Shown one piece after another: positions 14,101 through 25,157 of a DNA stretch of 64,000 nucleotides. The notes under the pieces were generated by a model. The model was not told the origin of the DNA and did no database searches. It was given only the letters and a program-made list of their open reading frames with translations. Origin of the DNA: Rallus limicola (taxonomy: Eukaryota > Chordata > Aves > Gruiformes > Rallidae). A program made the translations under genes and the position numbers. The stretch lies in assembly GCA_022605955.1 (NCBI GenBank), contig JAKCOZ010000022.1, positions 5,146,001 through 5,210,000 on the forward strand, read 5' to 3'. Positions within the stretch are counted from its first letter, which is position 1. Each line of letters starts with the position of its first letter.

Positions 14101-17100
14101 ACCATTGCTATAAGATTTCTTTTTTTACAGAGTCCTTTTTTCCTGCCTGTGCTTCTATGACAGAAAATTCTTATTTCCATCCTGTCAGTCACTTTATCAC
14201 TTTCTCATGAACCTTTATTTTGCTTTCTTATTTTTGGCTTCAGGCTGTTCCCTAGCTACCTTGAGACTGTGATAAAAGACATACTGGCTCCTAATCTGCA
14301 GTGGCATGCAGGAAGAACAGCAGCTGCCATCCGCACTACAGCTGTATCGTGCCTTTGGGCTCTTATTCACTGTGAAATGCTTTCACCAGAAGAGGTAAAG
14401 TCTCTCTTTCTCATTAAATGTACTTTGAAATCTTAGGCAGGAAGAGAAAATGAGCACAAAGGGAAAGAAAGAATAAATCCTTATAATACGTAGTATTTTC
14501 AAAGGGATGTAGAGCTGTCATAATGCATTCACTGGAATTGAGTATTAATAATTGAAAGGATCGGTAACACAAGGGCGCTGATATCCTGATAAGAGACCTG
14601 AGGCCAGTAATATGATGAGCTCTAGAACTCTCCATTGCCAAATTTTTAAATCTCTGTGCTATCACAGCAGCTGAGCGCTGCTAGTACAACTTGGGTACCT
14701 GAGGGTATCGGACCATAGGCAGCGCCTGTGCAGCAGCACCTGAGGTAGCCAGGATCTGTGTTCAGGTGAGGTGGCAAAGACAAGTTGTCCAGTCGCCTTG
14801 GAGCCCCCAAGTCCATTCAGAAAATAAATAAATCACAGAATCCCAGAATCTCCTGAGCTGGAAGGGATCCATAAGGATCACTGAGTCCAACTCCTGGCTC
14901 CACACAGGGACAGCCAGGTCAGAGCATGGGACTGAGGGCATCATCCAGATGCTTCTTGACCTTAGCCCAGCTCGGTGCTATGACCCCTTCCCTGGGGAGC
15001 CTGTGCCAGCATCCAATCCTCCTCTCAGTACAGAACCCCTAAAAGATTCCTGGGATGGGCAGGAGGACTTGAGCTGGAGCTTGAAGGGTATCTGTAGAAG
15101 CTGAAGTAGAGAGCTAACAAGGAGTACACTTAAAGGAATGTTACTTACTGTAGTGACTAAGGATTAATTAAATCTGAGGGGGGTTTTGAAGCTGCTTTGC
15201 TAACAAATTTGGAAATGATGCCCCAGAATTACGTTAGATAGAAGGGCATTTAAAAAAAATAATCAGAATTTAAATGTTATTAAATGTTAATGGTCTTTAT
15301 GGTCTTTACAACAGCCTGTAATTGACCAAAGTCCTTAAATACATGGAACTGGCTGAGTTCACGTGTACAAAAACATTTCTGTTGGATTCCTGTTCTAGTC
15401 CAGTGTTTTTCTGAACCAGCCTTAATGCTTCTTGGGCATTAATGAGTGTGAGATCTTAAAGTTGAACTGAAACTCAGTCAAACATTGTGATGCAACAGCC
15501 TTTGCTTTAGAACAGAGCACCATCTCCTGGCACGCACACGGAAACCGCATCGCCACATTACATAAAGGCTGGCCCACGGTTTGTTTGGCTCTTTTAAAAT
15601 AAAAAGGCAAGTAAGTGTAAAGCTTTTACAAGTTACATAAAGCTCATCTGCATATATACTGAGCATTCCTGAACTGGGTGATTGACTGGTGGGTTTTTGG
15701 TTCTCAAGCTTGCTTAGAAGCAAAAATAGAGCTGTGGAAGTTGAAGATTTTCAGGTTAACTCTTACAGTTACCTGTTCAAAATCAGTAAGCCAGTATGGG
15801 TCAGACCAAATAGTAACTGGTGTACCCAGTAAGTGTAAGAGTTGTTGTTCTTCTTCCATGCTTTTCCTGTTAACTGTAGATCTTAAAAGTCAAGGATGAG
15901 CTGATGTCCCAGATTGTTGCTGCCATGGATGAAGATTCTAAAATCAGCCGATTGATGGCTTGTCGTATTGTTGGTGTTTTTTTGAAAGTTTGTGGGAGGC
16001 AGTTTGGTGAAGGTAACTTTACCAACACTTACACAGGTAAGTGGAAATGTTTTGGTTTGGTTTTTAAATCAAGATCTTTGTATTGAAGACTTAGAGTTGC
16101 TTTTTCACCTGAAGCATCAGTTAGCTTAGCTTTGAAGGATGAAAATCATCGTGCTGGAGCAGTAGGCAGGTTGGCTGCAGGGATTTAGGATTCACTGTGC
16201 AGGTTGTCCATCTTACCTGCAGGTTCACCGCAGCTGGTGGCACTCAAAGCTCTTAGACATGGGAGGGAATAATAAAAGCTGCTGCGTGTCACAATGGCAG
16301 CTGGCGTCAATCCCACATCAAGAGCAAACCACCTTTAAACAGTTTGAGGAGCAAATAGGGGCAGATTTTATGCAGACTCTGTTTCTCAGCGATTCTTATT
16401 TAGTTCACTCCCATCCACACGTTCTAATGCCATTTCTGTGTTCTTGTATCCAGTATTTTAACCGTTTTGGGTTGTTCTCCCTCAGAATAGATTTATAGAT
16501 ACTAAGGAAATGGAAAAAACAAAGCTCTGCACAAAATCGTACCATTAGCAGCAATTTTGTGTATGAGAGACAATTTAATGTCTTAATCCTCCAGAGATTA
16601 AGACATGGTCTTAAACCACTAGTCAGGAGCACTTCAAGTGTGTGAAGTACACACAGACATTGTAGGAAATGAAGGTGTTAAATACTTGAGTAGGTGTTAT
16701 TAAGCCTGGCTCCACCAGCACTCACTTCCTGCCGGGCCTTCCTGCAGTAGTTGCTGTTGTAACTGTGGTGCTCAGTTAAATTGAGGAGGTGTGTCCCTGA
16801 TGAGTCCAGGTCCCTTGGAAGTGCCCTCCTTCCCAGCGGAGCAGACCCAAGCAGTATTTCCAAGGTTACCGCACATTAGACCGCTAGATGGAACTTGGCG
16901 CAATGCTACAGCCTTCACAAGGCTTTTGCCAGTCTCCCCTCTGCACTGCTTCCTAGTTTAGACTATGTGAACTAATGTTCTAACTATAGTGGAAGCAGAA
17001 CAGCAATGCATTATATAAATGGTAGTCACATTGTTCTCCTCGCTGCATTTCAGAGCGCCAAGAGCAAACTGTTTCATCATGCCATAAATAGACCTGAATA

Positions 17101-18632
17101 GGTAGTGGGTTGTTTTGGGTTGTTTTTTAATTTTACAAGGGAGGTAGAAGAAAACCCTCATCTAGAGTGCTGTAATGTCAAATAGAGCTATTATCTGTAA
17201 GGCATCCTGGGGTGATGTTTGAATTGTGATGTTTAAATGCCAAGCATTGAATCGGGAGAACTTTGGCCTATGCTGTGTAACAGGATTTACAGTCTCAGAG
17301 ATACATACAAATAAACCAGACTTTCCCAAACATAGCATCCTGATGGCTGGTACTTCTTTCTTACACAGCACAGTAGAAATCTAACAACAAAGGTTTTTAT
17401 TTTGGAGAAATACATGGTTGATACGTGATGTATTTCAAGTATATCTTTGCATCTTGTGTATCCAAATAGTCTGCAATGCAGCCGTTCACTGAAACAGTAA
17501 CATTTGACAGAAATACTGTGCTTTATAGAGCATAAAAATAGTTAAACTCTGTAATGGATTAATAGACATTCATAATACCTTGTTAGAAAGAGCGCTGGAG
17601 AACATTCAGTGCATGTAATTACTTTGTTTACATTTATTTTAATGTTTTAACAACAAAACTCAATGCCAGTGTGCTGCGTGCTGCTCGGAGCTGTGTACTA
17701 CGCGTATTAGCAGTGCTCAAAGCACAGAAGTAGGTCGTAAGTGCCACAGTGATTTCAGTGATGAGAATACATCTGTTTTCTCAAATGCAAAAGGTAACTT
17801 TGCTGTTGGTCCTATGTATGCTCCTTTCCAGAAGTTCTAAAGCGTCTGGATGATGCTTCGTGTGATGTACGACTGGCAGCTGCTCACACCTTAACGAATT
17901 GGTTTGAATGCCTAAAGGACAGTGATGTGAAATCCACAATGGAAAGTCATGTTGAGTTCCTGTACCAAGAACTGTTGGTACATCTCGATGACCCAGATGA
18001 AAATACCCGAACTGCAGTCCTAGGTAAGGCTTCCAGTCATGCTCATCTTTAACAGGGCTTTTCCAATAATGTTTCCACGTGAGGCCTGTCCTGCCAGGCT
18101 GGAACCTTCCCTCTGGGTTCCAGCAAGTATGAGCTCAGACCTTTTACCTCTATGCAGAATGTAATGTCTTATCCAGCGTGCACAGGAGGGGGGGGAATAT
18201 CAGCACATCGGAAGATTTTATAGATGGCAACCAGGGTACGGAGTGTAGCCCCTAGCCACTGCAGGATGTGACCATGTCCCAGCTTGCTTGGTGATTCCTT
18301 GGAATTTATTACTGAGTCGATCTGTGCCCAAGCACACAAAGCACAGACCTCTGCAAATGAGGGAGGACTCGGGTCGTTGTGGCTGCACAGCTTGCAGGAG
18401 AACACTTTCCAGTTGGGTTTCATCTACTCTGAGGGGACTTGGGTAGAGAAACGCAGAGCAGCTAATGATTTATAAACCATGGTTTTGTTTTACAGAAGTT
18501 TTAAAGGAAGGAAGTGTTTTATATCCAGAACTGCTCGTGAGAGAAATTGAAGGGGTCATACTTAAGCACCAAACACCCATCTATTGTAACCAGCTACTAC
18601 ATCACATCCAGTCAGCCAGAGAATCGGCTTGA
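1890..18632 (+). CDS. DNAAF5: DNAAF5 (HEATR2), dynein axonemal assembly factor 5, 3' half (8 coding exons)
   Basis: Joined coding exons are 1890-2102, 4132-4275, 8974-9142, 11671-11818, 14244-14394, 15880-16036, 17832-18023 and 18496-18632. They total 1311 nt and encode the last 436 residues plus TGA. Every junction has AG/GT and the phase carries through without a break. The family protein is about 850 residues, so roughly the N-terminal half lies before the window. The product is a cytoplasmic all-helical HEAT-repeat protein needed to pre-assemble outer and inner dynein arms of motile cilia; human loss causes primary ciliary dyskinesia. Visible HEAT-like helical pairs include [15 protein letters not shown] and the following [20 protein letters not shown]. 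The C-terminal [10 protein letters not shown]...KHQTP.YC.QLL pattern is what I recall for the human protein. Identity also rests on the SUN1 and GET4 neighbours. Assigning these as the last eight of thirteen exons is inference from the human gene. Confidence 0.93.
2103..4131 (+). other. DNAAF5: DNAAF5 intron, no other feature seen
   Basis: About 2.0 kb of unique-looking AT-rich intron. No RNA gene, mobile element or extra exon could be supported. Confidence 0.6.
4132..4275 (+). CDS. DNAAF5: DNAAF5 window exon 2
   Basis: 144 nt, phase 0-0, 48 residues from [17 protein letters not shown] to SSQHLKEK. The acceptor is AAAAATAG and the donor AAG|GTAAAC. It encodes one HEAT-like helix pair. Confidence 0.92.
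4276..8973 (+). other. DNAAF5: DNAAF5 intron with one CR1 copy
   Basis: A 4.7-kb intron. Apart from the CR1 end at about 5362-5583 I see only low-complexity patches: a 10-base G run near 6370 and short T runs near 7430 and 7810. Confidence 0.6.
5362..5583 (+). mobile_element. CR1 LINE, 5'-truncated 3' end, + orientation
   Basis: The sequence runs from the TTCTTTACTGTGAGGGTAGT segment through GGCTGCCCAGAGAGGCTGTGG and GGGGGTTGGAACTAGATGAT to CATTCTGTGATTCTATG. This is the classic avian CR1 3' end without poly(A). It is about 220 bp of a 4.5-kb element and non-coding. Confidence 0.92.
8974..9142 (+). CDS. DNAAF5: DNAAF5 window exon 3
   Basis: 169 nt, phase 0 to 1, from [17 protein letters not shown] to [10 protein letters not shown] plus a split Gly codon. 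The acceptor is TTTTAACAG and the donor TCAG|GTATGA. Confidence 0.92.
9143..11670 (+). other. DNAAF5: DNAAF5 intron, no other feature seen
   Basis: A 2.5-kb intron with no repeat or RNA gene I could support. The open frames on both strands lack splice context and family resemblance. Confidence 0.6.
11671..11818 (+). CDS. DNAAF5: DNAAF5 window exon 4
   Basis: 148 nt, phase 1 to 2. It completes the split Gly ([15 protein letters not shown]), runs through [14 protein letters not shown], and ends in a split Gly after ETINSQ. The acceptor is TTTTCTAG and the donor AAGG|GTAAGC. It encodes a HEAT helix pair. Confidence 0.92.
11909..11985 (-). mobile_element. CR1 3'-end fragment, - orientation
   Basis: It starts TCACAGAATCACAGAATTG and continues GGATGGAAGGGACCTCAAGAG, the reverse complement of a CR1 3' end. 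Only about 75 bp remain. It pairs with the + copy 360 bp downstream (see findings). Confidence 0.88.
12030..12418 (+). mobile_element. CR1 LINE 3' end, + orientation
   Basis: It contains GGGGCTGTTCAGCCTTGAGA, GGGACCTTATTAGTGTTTAT, CTGGGACAGGCTGCCCAGGG and GGGGGTTGGACCTGATGAGC, and ends in a CTGTGATTCTATGAG-type 3' terminus. About 390 bp, 5'-truncated, inside a DNAAF5 intron. Open frames across it are not genes. Confidence 0.93.
13866..13995 (+). mobile_element. Probable MIR-family (CORE) SINE relic
   Basis: The order GCCTTACAAATATTAG, AATCCTCACAGCATTCATAG, CACTTCATGGACAGGGAAAA, TGAGGCACAGAGCAGGTAAG and GCAGTGAGTCATGGGCA follows the middle part of the MIR SINE. That includes the 'AATCCTCACAA', 'GAGGCACAGAG' and 'GTAAGT' landmarks. 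It is diverged and incomplete. MIR activity is ancient, so such a relic would predate birds. The match is from memory of the consensus. Confidence 0.7.
14244..14394 (+). CDS. DNAAF5: DNAAF5 window exon 5
   Basis: 151 nt, phase 2 to 0, reading [18 protein letters not shown] through [19 protein letters not shown] to EMLSPEE. The acceptor is GGCTTCAG and the donor GAG|GTAAAG. Confidence 0.92.
14832..15045 (-). mobile_element. CR1 LINE 3' end, - orientation
   Basis: It begins AATCACAGAATCCCAGAATC and continues AGCTGGAAGGGATCC, GGATCACTGAGTCCAACTCC and CCTTCCCTGGGGAGCCTGTG. This is the antisense of a CR1 tail, about 215 bp, lying in a DNAAF5 intron. Confidence 0.9.
15880..16036 (+). CDS. DNAAF5: DNAAF5 window exon 6
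   Basis: 157 nt, phase 0 to 1, reading [40 protein letters not shown] and FTNTYT, then a split Glu. The acceptor is TAACTGTAG and the donor ACAG|GTAAGT. The [15 protein letters not shown] stretch is a typical HEAT inter-helix turn and helix B. Confidence 0.93.
16037..17831 (+). other. DNAAF5: DNAAF5 intron, no other feature seen
   Basis: A 1.8-kb intron. No mobile element or RNA gene was recognised. Confidence 0.6.
17832..18023 (+). CDS. DNAAF5: DNAAF5 window exon 7
   Basis: 192 nt, phase 1 to 1. It reads [20 protein letters not shown], then [15 protein letters not shown], then [20 protein letters not shown] with a split Glu codon. The acceptor is CTTTCCAG and the donor CTAG|GTAAGG. Two HEAT units with the LDD..D.VR signature are visible. 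Confidence 0.95.
18496..18632 (+). CDS. DNAAF5: DNAAF5 terminal coding exon
   Basis: 137 nt. It completes Glu ([20 protein letters not shown]), runs to [10 protein letters not shown] and stops at TGA 18630-18632. The acceptor is GTTTTACAG. The C-terminus closely resembles the remembered human DNAAF5 tail. Confidence 0.95.
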
Positions 18633-18856
18633 TGAGTCAATGCTGAAATTCTTCTTAGTGAACTGTATATGAAACCTGTAATGTCTGGATTCCTTTGTGT
18701 TTTTGTTTGCTTAAGAAAAGCTGGGCAAGAAATAGATGGGTTTTTTTCTTTTTAAATTCACTGTTAGCTCATTTAAAAGTCAGATTGGCACAGCTCTGTG
18801 TTATTTGAACAGTTCTTTGTATTTGCTAGAAATAAAACAATGTTTTCATTCACTTT
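18633..18856 (+). other. DNAAF5: DNAAF5 3' UTR (short form)
   Basis: About 220 bases from the stop to the probable cleavage zone roughly 20 bases after the AATAAA at 18831. It contains no reading frame or structure I can name. Confidence 0.75.
18831..18836 (+). terminator. DNAAF5: DNAAF5 poly(A) signal AATAAA
   Basis: Canonical hexamer 199 bases after the stop, followed by the T/G-rich stretch GGAAGTTTTTTGG that suits a downstream element. Later hexamers at 19194 and 19449 could give longer 3' UTRs. Confidence 0.8.
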
Positions 18857-20174
18857 GCATTGGAAGTTTTTTGGTTTAAAAGAGGAATGTTTTTCAGGAA
18901 TTTGATACTGTTTATAATTGAGAAAGATAATTTATTTAACAAAGTAATAGTCTAATGTCAAAGTTATGAATGTAGTTCAACGAGGGTTTGGTCTTTCAAG
19001 GAGCATTCTAACTCTGGATAAAGTTCAGACAGCAGAGTCAGGTCTGTGAGGATCACAGGAATAAATCTCCTGTGTATTGCAGCAAAATTCTTGTAACGTT
19101 CGAGTACTCACACTTACTCTGCTGGTATAACAGGGACATGTTCTGAGTAGGTGTCAGTAAAGGAATCATTTTTACTGCCTTTTCATGGCTGAAAATAAAC
19201 CTAACCTTTTTTAAATTAAGATTTATACGTGGGAGGAAACGTGCTGTTTTGTCATTTAGATTAACAGTATTTATATTTTTGTATTAAATATATGGCGCCT
19301 GCAGTTTTTATGTTTATACCATTGTGCCTTGGAAAGGGAGCACCATTTGTGTGCAGAGTACTTTGCAACATTGGGTTCAAACTTGTTTTGTTTCTTAAAA
19401 GCCCTTTGCAGTGTATGAGTTTGTGTTGTCTTATATTCCCAGCTATGTAATAAAGTGAGCACCCAGATTCTTGTCTGTGTCGTTGTGGTGCCATGAGATA
19501 CTTGTTGCACACACAAATCATGGAAAATCAAGATCCTGGGTTTTTCTTCTTTTTTTTTTTTTTTAAATTATCTGTATCAGAGACAAAAAGGATTCTTTGG
19601 CATCTGACTCCCAAGGCCTTGGCTTTATGTTGAGTCTAAAGCAAGGCTCCTTGGTGTTTGGTAACACCCCTCGCGCTGTAGGAAGTCCTCACTCATGTTT
19701 GTTTATCCTCCTGAGCTAACTTTACCTCTTCAGACTTGTGAAATAATTGTTAACCAAATCCCACTCAGCTTGCAGCACTACCTGCCTGCATGCTCACAGA
19801 AACATTGGTGAGATGAGACACACAAGGCAAGTCCTATTCCTGGCTTAAAAGCAAAGCCATGCAAACTCCTAGCCACTTCTCCACAAAATACTGCAGCAAA
19901 GTGACAATAATACTAATTATACAGAATAACTGTGTAGGTTCTGATGGATGTAAAATCTATTTTGCATTCCTGTAGAACAAAATGCTCATATTTAGACCTC
20001 ATGTGCCGTCTTTGAAGTTGACTGTTCATGAAAACCAAGCTACAGCTCTTCCTGTACTGAGCAGCGGTTTAGGTGACTCAAAGCTGTGCACTGTTTAACT
20101 CACTGTAACTGGAAGTTCAGCTGAAATTCCCAGAGGTGCAAGGTGAGCAAAGCAAAAATCCCTGGAAGATGTTA

Positions 20175-20330
20175 CCTAGAGTAAAGAGGCTGTAGAGGCT
20201 CCAGCCTTGGGGCTATTCAAGCCTGACTGAAGCTGTCCCGGGGAACCTGTTCTACCCGACTCCTGGGGCCAGGATTTAGACTACATCATCTCCAGCAGCT
20301 TCTTCCAGCCTCAGCTGTTCTGCAAAGCTG
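20175..20330 (+). mobile_element. Degraded CR1 3' end, + orientation
   Basis: AGAGGCTGTAGAGGCTCCAG, TTGGGGCTATTCAAGCCTGA, CCGGGGAACCTGTTCTACC and TCTCCAGCAGCTTCTTCCAG follow the order of a CR1 tail, with many substitutions. It is an old copy and its limits are approximate. Confidence 0.65.
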
Positions 20331-21332
20331 TTTCTTCAATCTAATCAATTATTAAAAAGCCAGTTTAATTAGACTGGAAATAGAAACACTTTTAGTTGTG
20401 CGGTCTAAGTGCTTCCAATGCAACCTAAGTTTTGCTTCAGCGGTAAGAAGCCAGTTCTCGTAAAGCACCCTACTTACATTGTTACTACAGGCACAACTTA
20501 ACCTTAGCTTCCTACATTGGCAAAAATTAGGTTCTTTGCCACTGAGTGCAGCCTCACACTTGCTGCAGTACTAACAAGCAGATCCTTTTAATTGTTCTTG
20601 TGAGCAATGTAGAAGGGAAGGGAAATCAGCTTCAAATGTAGGAGAAGGGAAGAGAAATCTCCTCAAAAGTTTTTCAAGATGTTCTAAAGCTGGTACTACA
20701 AATAGTATGAGCTGAAATATTCACCAAGCTTTGTATCTGCAACAGGCCAGGAACATCTTTGTCTGCCTACGTTGAGTGTTTGATTATCTCTCAGAACAGT
20801 CCGTTGTGGGATGCCTCCCAAAGAAAAATCTCCGCATCATCTGACAAACCAGCTTTTTTTTCCTCAGAGCCAGGACAGCTTTTTGAATATTCATCTAGTC
20901 CTTCTAGAGACATGTTGAACAGAAACATGGTTATGTGCATGTGACAAACCAGATATTCTCCCCTACATCCAGAAGTGTTCAGGACATGGGCCTTCAGCAA
21001 GGTGCTGCCCCTGCTCGTAGTTTGCCACACTTGAACTTGTATAACCCAAATTTCTCAGTTCCCTTGTGCAGAAGTGGTATTACCGAGACCCCTGTGGATG
21101 CTGTATGTGCCCGGGTTTTAAAGTTAATTTATTTGAGGCTTGACTTTCTCAGCTTCAACTTTTACTGCCTCAGTAGGAACACCATTGAAATGTAGGGGGA
21201 TTTTTTTTCTACTTTACCAAACCAGCTGTTACAGCTACTAGATTTTATTTTCATCCATTGCATAACGTTACTAGGATCACATTCATTACGTAACCTTTAA
21301 GCAAGGAGAATTTTTGGGGGGCAAAACAGTTA

Positions 21333-21369
21333 TCTCAAACTTTCAGACTCTCTCAAACTTTCAGACTTG
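21333..21369 (+). repeat. Direct duplication of a ~17-bp unit
   Basis: TCTCAAACTTTCAGACT occurs twice in immediate succession, separated only by a shared CT. It is a simple local duplication. Confidence 0.85.
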
Positions 21370-21884
21370 TTAGATAAGCAGGCTCTAGCCCTGCCCTTCC
21401 TGTGACAAACAGATGTGCTTCTGTCTTTGCCCTTGTAAGCTAAAAGACCTGTTGTGGAGGAGGATCCTGGGACTCGGATTCTCGGCAAGACCTTTGTGTT
21501 TTGGTAAGTGCCTGCATTTGACTAACTGAATATAGAATCTTCTAAATATTTGTTGACTGACTTAAATAGAATCAACTAATCAGACATTGCAAGAGCGCTA
21601 ACAAGGCACCCAGGCTTTGAGTGAAATTTTACATCAGAGAGCGTTTTGGGGAGAGACTGGAGGTTAAGCATGTTCCCAGATCCATCCACCTCTCATCTTC
21701 ACAGGGCCCTTACAGGCAATCTGCAGATTTCAGGTAGAGCACAGGCAGTTCTGCAATTCTCCAGCAGTGCACCGGCTCATCTGAGCCCACCATAAAGATA
21801 CACTAATGAATCTGCTGGCATATGCAGTGTGCTCCTAGAGACCGACCTCCAGTTATAACAGAACTCGAATCTAATCTCTACATA

Positions 21885-22050
21885 CAGAACTTATATAGTA
21901 TAATAACTACAGTTATAACTTGAATTAACTATTATAGTATGTAGTAAAGACTTAATGTACTAGATACTACACTATAGTAAAACTATACTGTTATAATACA
22001 ACCATAATAGTTATATTACTGTATTTATTATTTACTACATTTAAGTTATT
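21885..22050. repeat. AT-rich tract with TATAGTA-like words
   Basis: About 165 bases almost free of G/C clusters. ATAGT, TATAAC and AACTAT words recur in both orientations, suggesting a decayed short tandem repeat with self-complementary parts. No gene. Confidence 0.7.
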
Positions 22051-23021
22051 GAACTCTAACAGCTAAAGTCCTGTCTGTGGAGATCAGAGCTCTGAGGGGT
22101 GACTGCATGGGCTTTACGTCCCTTGTCTGTATGACACAAACGTGCCAGAGCGTTGCCCCAAATGGTAAATAACTTCTCAGCTTCAGGAAGCCAAGCACTG
22201 ATCTGAGAGGAGCCCAGTTTCTGTTTCAGTTGCACAATACATGTTAGGAGCGCTGCACGGCAAGGTGAGCCACTGGTGGCTGGAGGAGCAGCTCAGAGCT
22301 GGGCCTGGTGGAGAGGTAATGGGCTGCTCTGTGCCTTCAAACCTTCAAATGAAACTCTGAGCAGGTTTTTAAAAAGAGAGACAGAAAAATAAAGCTATAT
22401 TCATTATTAGGCAGCTGAAGGATCAACAGAAATTACAGCTAACAGGTTTGTGGCCATTTACTGAGATCAATCCCCCAAGGAAGTGCACCACCAGCAGTAA
22501 CCAAGATGAAGCAGCAGCTGAGAGCTGTGAGGAGAGTGGCTGCTGTCGACCTGCCTTGCACGTAATCAGCTTTTCTTGTTAATGTCTGAAATCCCCTCTA
22601 AGTCGGGACCATGGCAGGATCCAGCTGCAACTGAAGTGCTTTGCAGCCCCCTCTAACATTGCCAAATTACAGTGCATGGAGAACCCATTGTCTTTGGCTG
22701 ACAGCTGTGGTGTAGAGAAAGGCCCCTCCTGAGCTTCAACATGAGGTGTGATTCAGAAGGTGAGAAACTTTTTTTCTTTCATGAGCAAGGAGTCATATTT
22801 CCAGCTACTTTAGGTAATTTTCATACTAATGCATATAAATAATCAACTCCCCACCCTCAGACATAAAGGTCACCTCTCTTCCCCATGCTCAGGAGCAATC
22901 CCACAGCATTCCCCTTGCCCACATGTCCCTGCTGCACACTGCCACCACACCCGGACTCCAGCATCCCTCCCTGGGCTGCTGCTGGGCTCCCTGGGACGCA
23001 GGTCAGCGCTTCCCTGGCATG

Positions 23022-23292
23022 TAGCAAGAGGACAAGGGGTGATGGTTTTTAACTAGAAAAGGGGAGATTTAAGCTGGATAGTAGGGAAAAGTTTTTCCCT
23101 CTGAGGGTGGTGGATCACTGGCACGGGTTGCCCAGAGATGCAGTGGAGGCCCTATCCCTGGAGACATTCAAAGTCAGGTTTGATGGGGCTCTGAGCGACC
23201 TGATCTAGTGAAGATGTCCCTGCTCACTGGGTGGGACTAGATGGCCTCTAAAGATCCCTTCCAACCTGATGCATTCTATGACACTACGATTC
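23022..23292 (+). mobile_element. CR1 LINE 3' end, + orientation
   Basis: AGCAAGAGGACAAGGGGTGA, GGGAAAAGTTTTTCCCTCTG, GGTTGCCCAGAGATGCAGTG and GATCCCTTCCAACCTGATGC, then CATTCTATGACACTACGATT. This is a typical CR1 tail, lying tail-to-tail with the next copy. Confidence 0.93.
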
Positions 23293-23312
23293 CCCATCCC
23301 CAGCACAACAAC

Positions 23313-23500
23313 ACAGAATCACAGACTGGTTTTTACTGCCCTTATCACCAGTCCCTCTCCAGCTTCCCTGGAGCCCCTGGAGGAACTGGAAGGGGCTCTA
23401 AGGTCTCCCCAGGTCCTTCTCTTCTCCAGGCTGAATCACCCCAATTCTCTCAGCCTGTCTTCAGACGCTGCAGCAGTGACCCAGGCCCCTCACAGACTCC
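23313..23500 (-). mobile_element. CR1 fragment, - orientation
   Basis: It starts CACAGAATCACAGACTGG, then jumps to the more internal antisense segment CTCCAGCTTCCCTGGAGCC and CTTCTCTTCTCCAGGCTGAA, then CTCTCAGCCTGTCTTCAGAC. The end and the inner part look joined by an internal deletion. The frame at 23241-23618 crosses it and is not a gene. Confidence 0.85.
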
Positions 23501-25157
23501 TCATGCAACACTCTCCTGTGCTGAGCCATCCCCCAGCCTGCACACTGCTTCCAGGCACCCCCGCCTAGGCGACACACAGACCCATGGAGTACTGGCCCTT
23601 TTTCCCCTCAATTCTTAACTGCCCTTGAGAATGTTAAAACATTTTTAATATGATCAAATTTTATTTTTAGTGACACTTCAGCATAGCAAATAAAACTAAA
23701 TGAGTGTACTTTATGTTGAAACGCGGAAAAATTAACTCCCTGCATGTACCAGCTTCTTTTAACAGAACTGGGACATGCAATCAAGCTTCCCCTAAATCCT
23801 AGAAGCCAAAGGCCCCACTGTTCCTCACAGCTGAGGAGAGGAGGGAAAGCTGAGCGTCAACCTCCCTCCTCCAGCCTCTTGGCCTGGTCCCGATGGAAAA
23901 ACAACTGTTTGGGACAAGTCAGAGCAGCCTGGGGAGCTGGAGCTGCGCCCGGGGAGCAATGCATGCCTCGTCTTGCTGGAGCAAAGCACAGCCTGCCCTG
24001 GCTGGGCTCCAGGGACACAACGGGGAGAGAAACATCTCCCATAAAATTTCAGGCAGATTTAAACTAAGAAGTGATTTTTGTCCTGAGTATCTTAAGCCCT
24101 TAAGTGTTATCTACTCTAAAGATAAGAAAGCAGGTGCAGGGTAAGTACAGAAGGAGAAGGGGTGGTCAGAAAAGTGAGGCGATTTACCCTTCTGCCAAGT
24201 ATTCAGCCATCTGCCAAAGGAGGCGTCTGGCGAGGGCGGTGCGCCGTACCAAGTGATGTGCTGCCTTCCAAGTGTCACTGGGATCAGCCCAACTTTGGTT
24301 GCAGCATCTTCAAACCTTCACACAGAGCAAAGCGCTTATAAAATAAACGGCAATTGCTTAAAATCAGCACTAAATCAACATCATCTCTCAGTTTGTGTAG
24401 ATGTCTTTGCATCCCTTTTTGTTTAAGGATTGGCAGCTTTTACCCATTTTGTATCCAAACAAGTACACAGAATCTATTTATTTGTGTGGTAATTAGGTAT
24501 TTATTATTACCCAGTCCTTCCCAGCAAGCTACTTCTCTTATACACACAAGTAAGCAAGAGTTTTCGGCCCAACTCCCCTTTCTAAGTGGCACATTTCCCA
24601 TTTGCAGCTTGCACCGCCCTTGCCCGCGGCACACAGCACTGCCATGCCTGCAAGGGAACTGTAGGCTTGAGAAGACTGAAGGTTCAGTCAGGAGACTGAT
24701 GGCTCAGACATAGATTTTTAAGTTGAATTTGCATCCATTCCTCAAACATTTGTAGGATGGGGCTTGTTTCACGCCACGACTCCTTTGCTGAAAGCAGGCC
24801 CATGACATTTGTTTCCTGTGGTTGTCCAGTGGTTACCGCGCCCTGGGCTTGGCATGGGTGAAGTTCGCCTGAGCACAGAGCTGGATCCAACGCACTCAGA
24901 TCTCGCTGAGCAGCCGGGTCTGCTGTGCAAGAGAAGAGCGGCAATCGAGAGGAAATCTCCAAGAAGACTGGGAAGGAAACAGCCAGGGGAGACACAGAAA
25001 CACTGGGAAAGTCACCGAGGATTCAAGCAACTGAGGCTGAAGTGAAAATCAGTGGTAACTCTCCGCATGACTTTAACATTTCTCATTCTGGAGGCACCTT
25101 CAGGGGAAACTGAGGCAGGGGACAGCCAGCAGGGCGGTGCTGCCGAGGGAAGAGCTT

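Larger units (their letters stand above)
18857..25120. other. Intergenic region DNAAF5-SUN1, no supported gene
   Basis: It holds two further AATAAA hexamers (19194, 19449), three CR1 copies, a short tandem duplication near 21333-21369 and an AT-rich tract at 21885-22050. Frames here overlap CR1 or are scattered without splice context. I could not support an RNA gene or another exon. Confidence 0.65.

Noticed and set aside
23241..23618. 125-codon frame
   Set aside because: It crosses the junction of two oppositely oriented CR1 copies.
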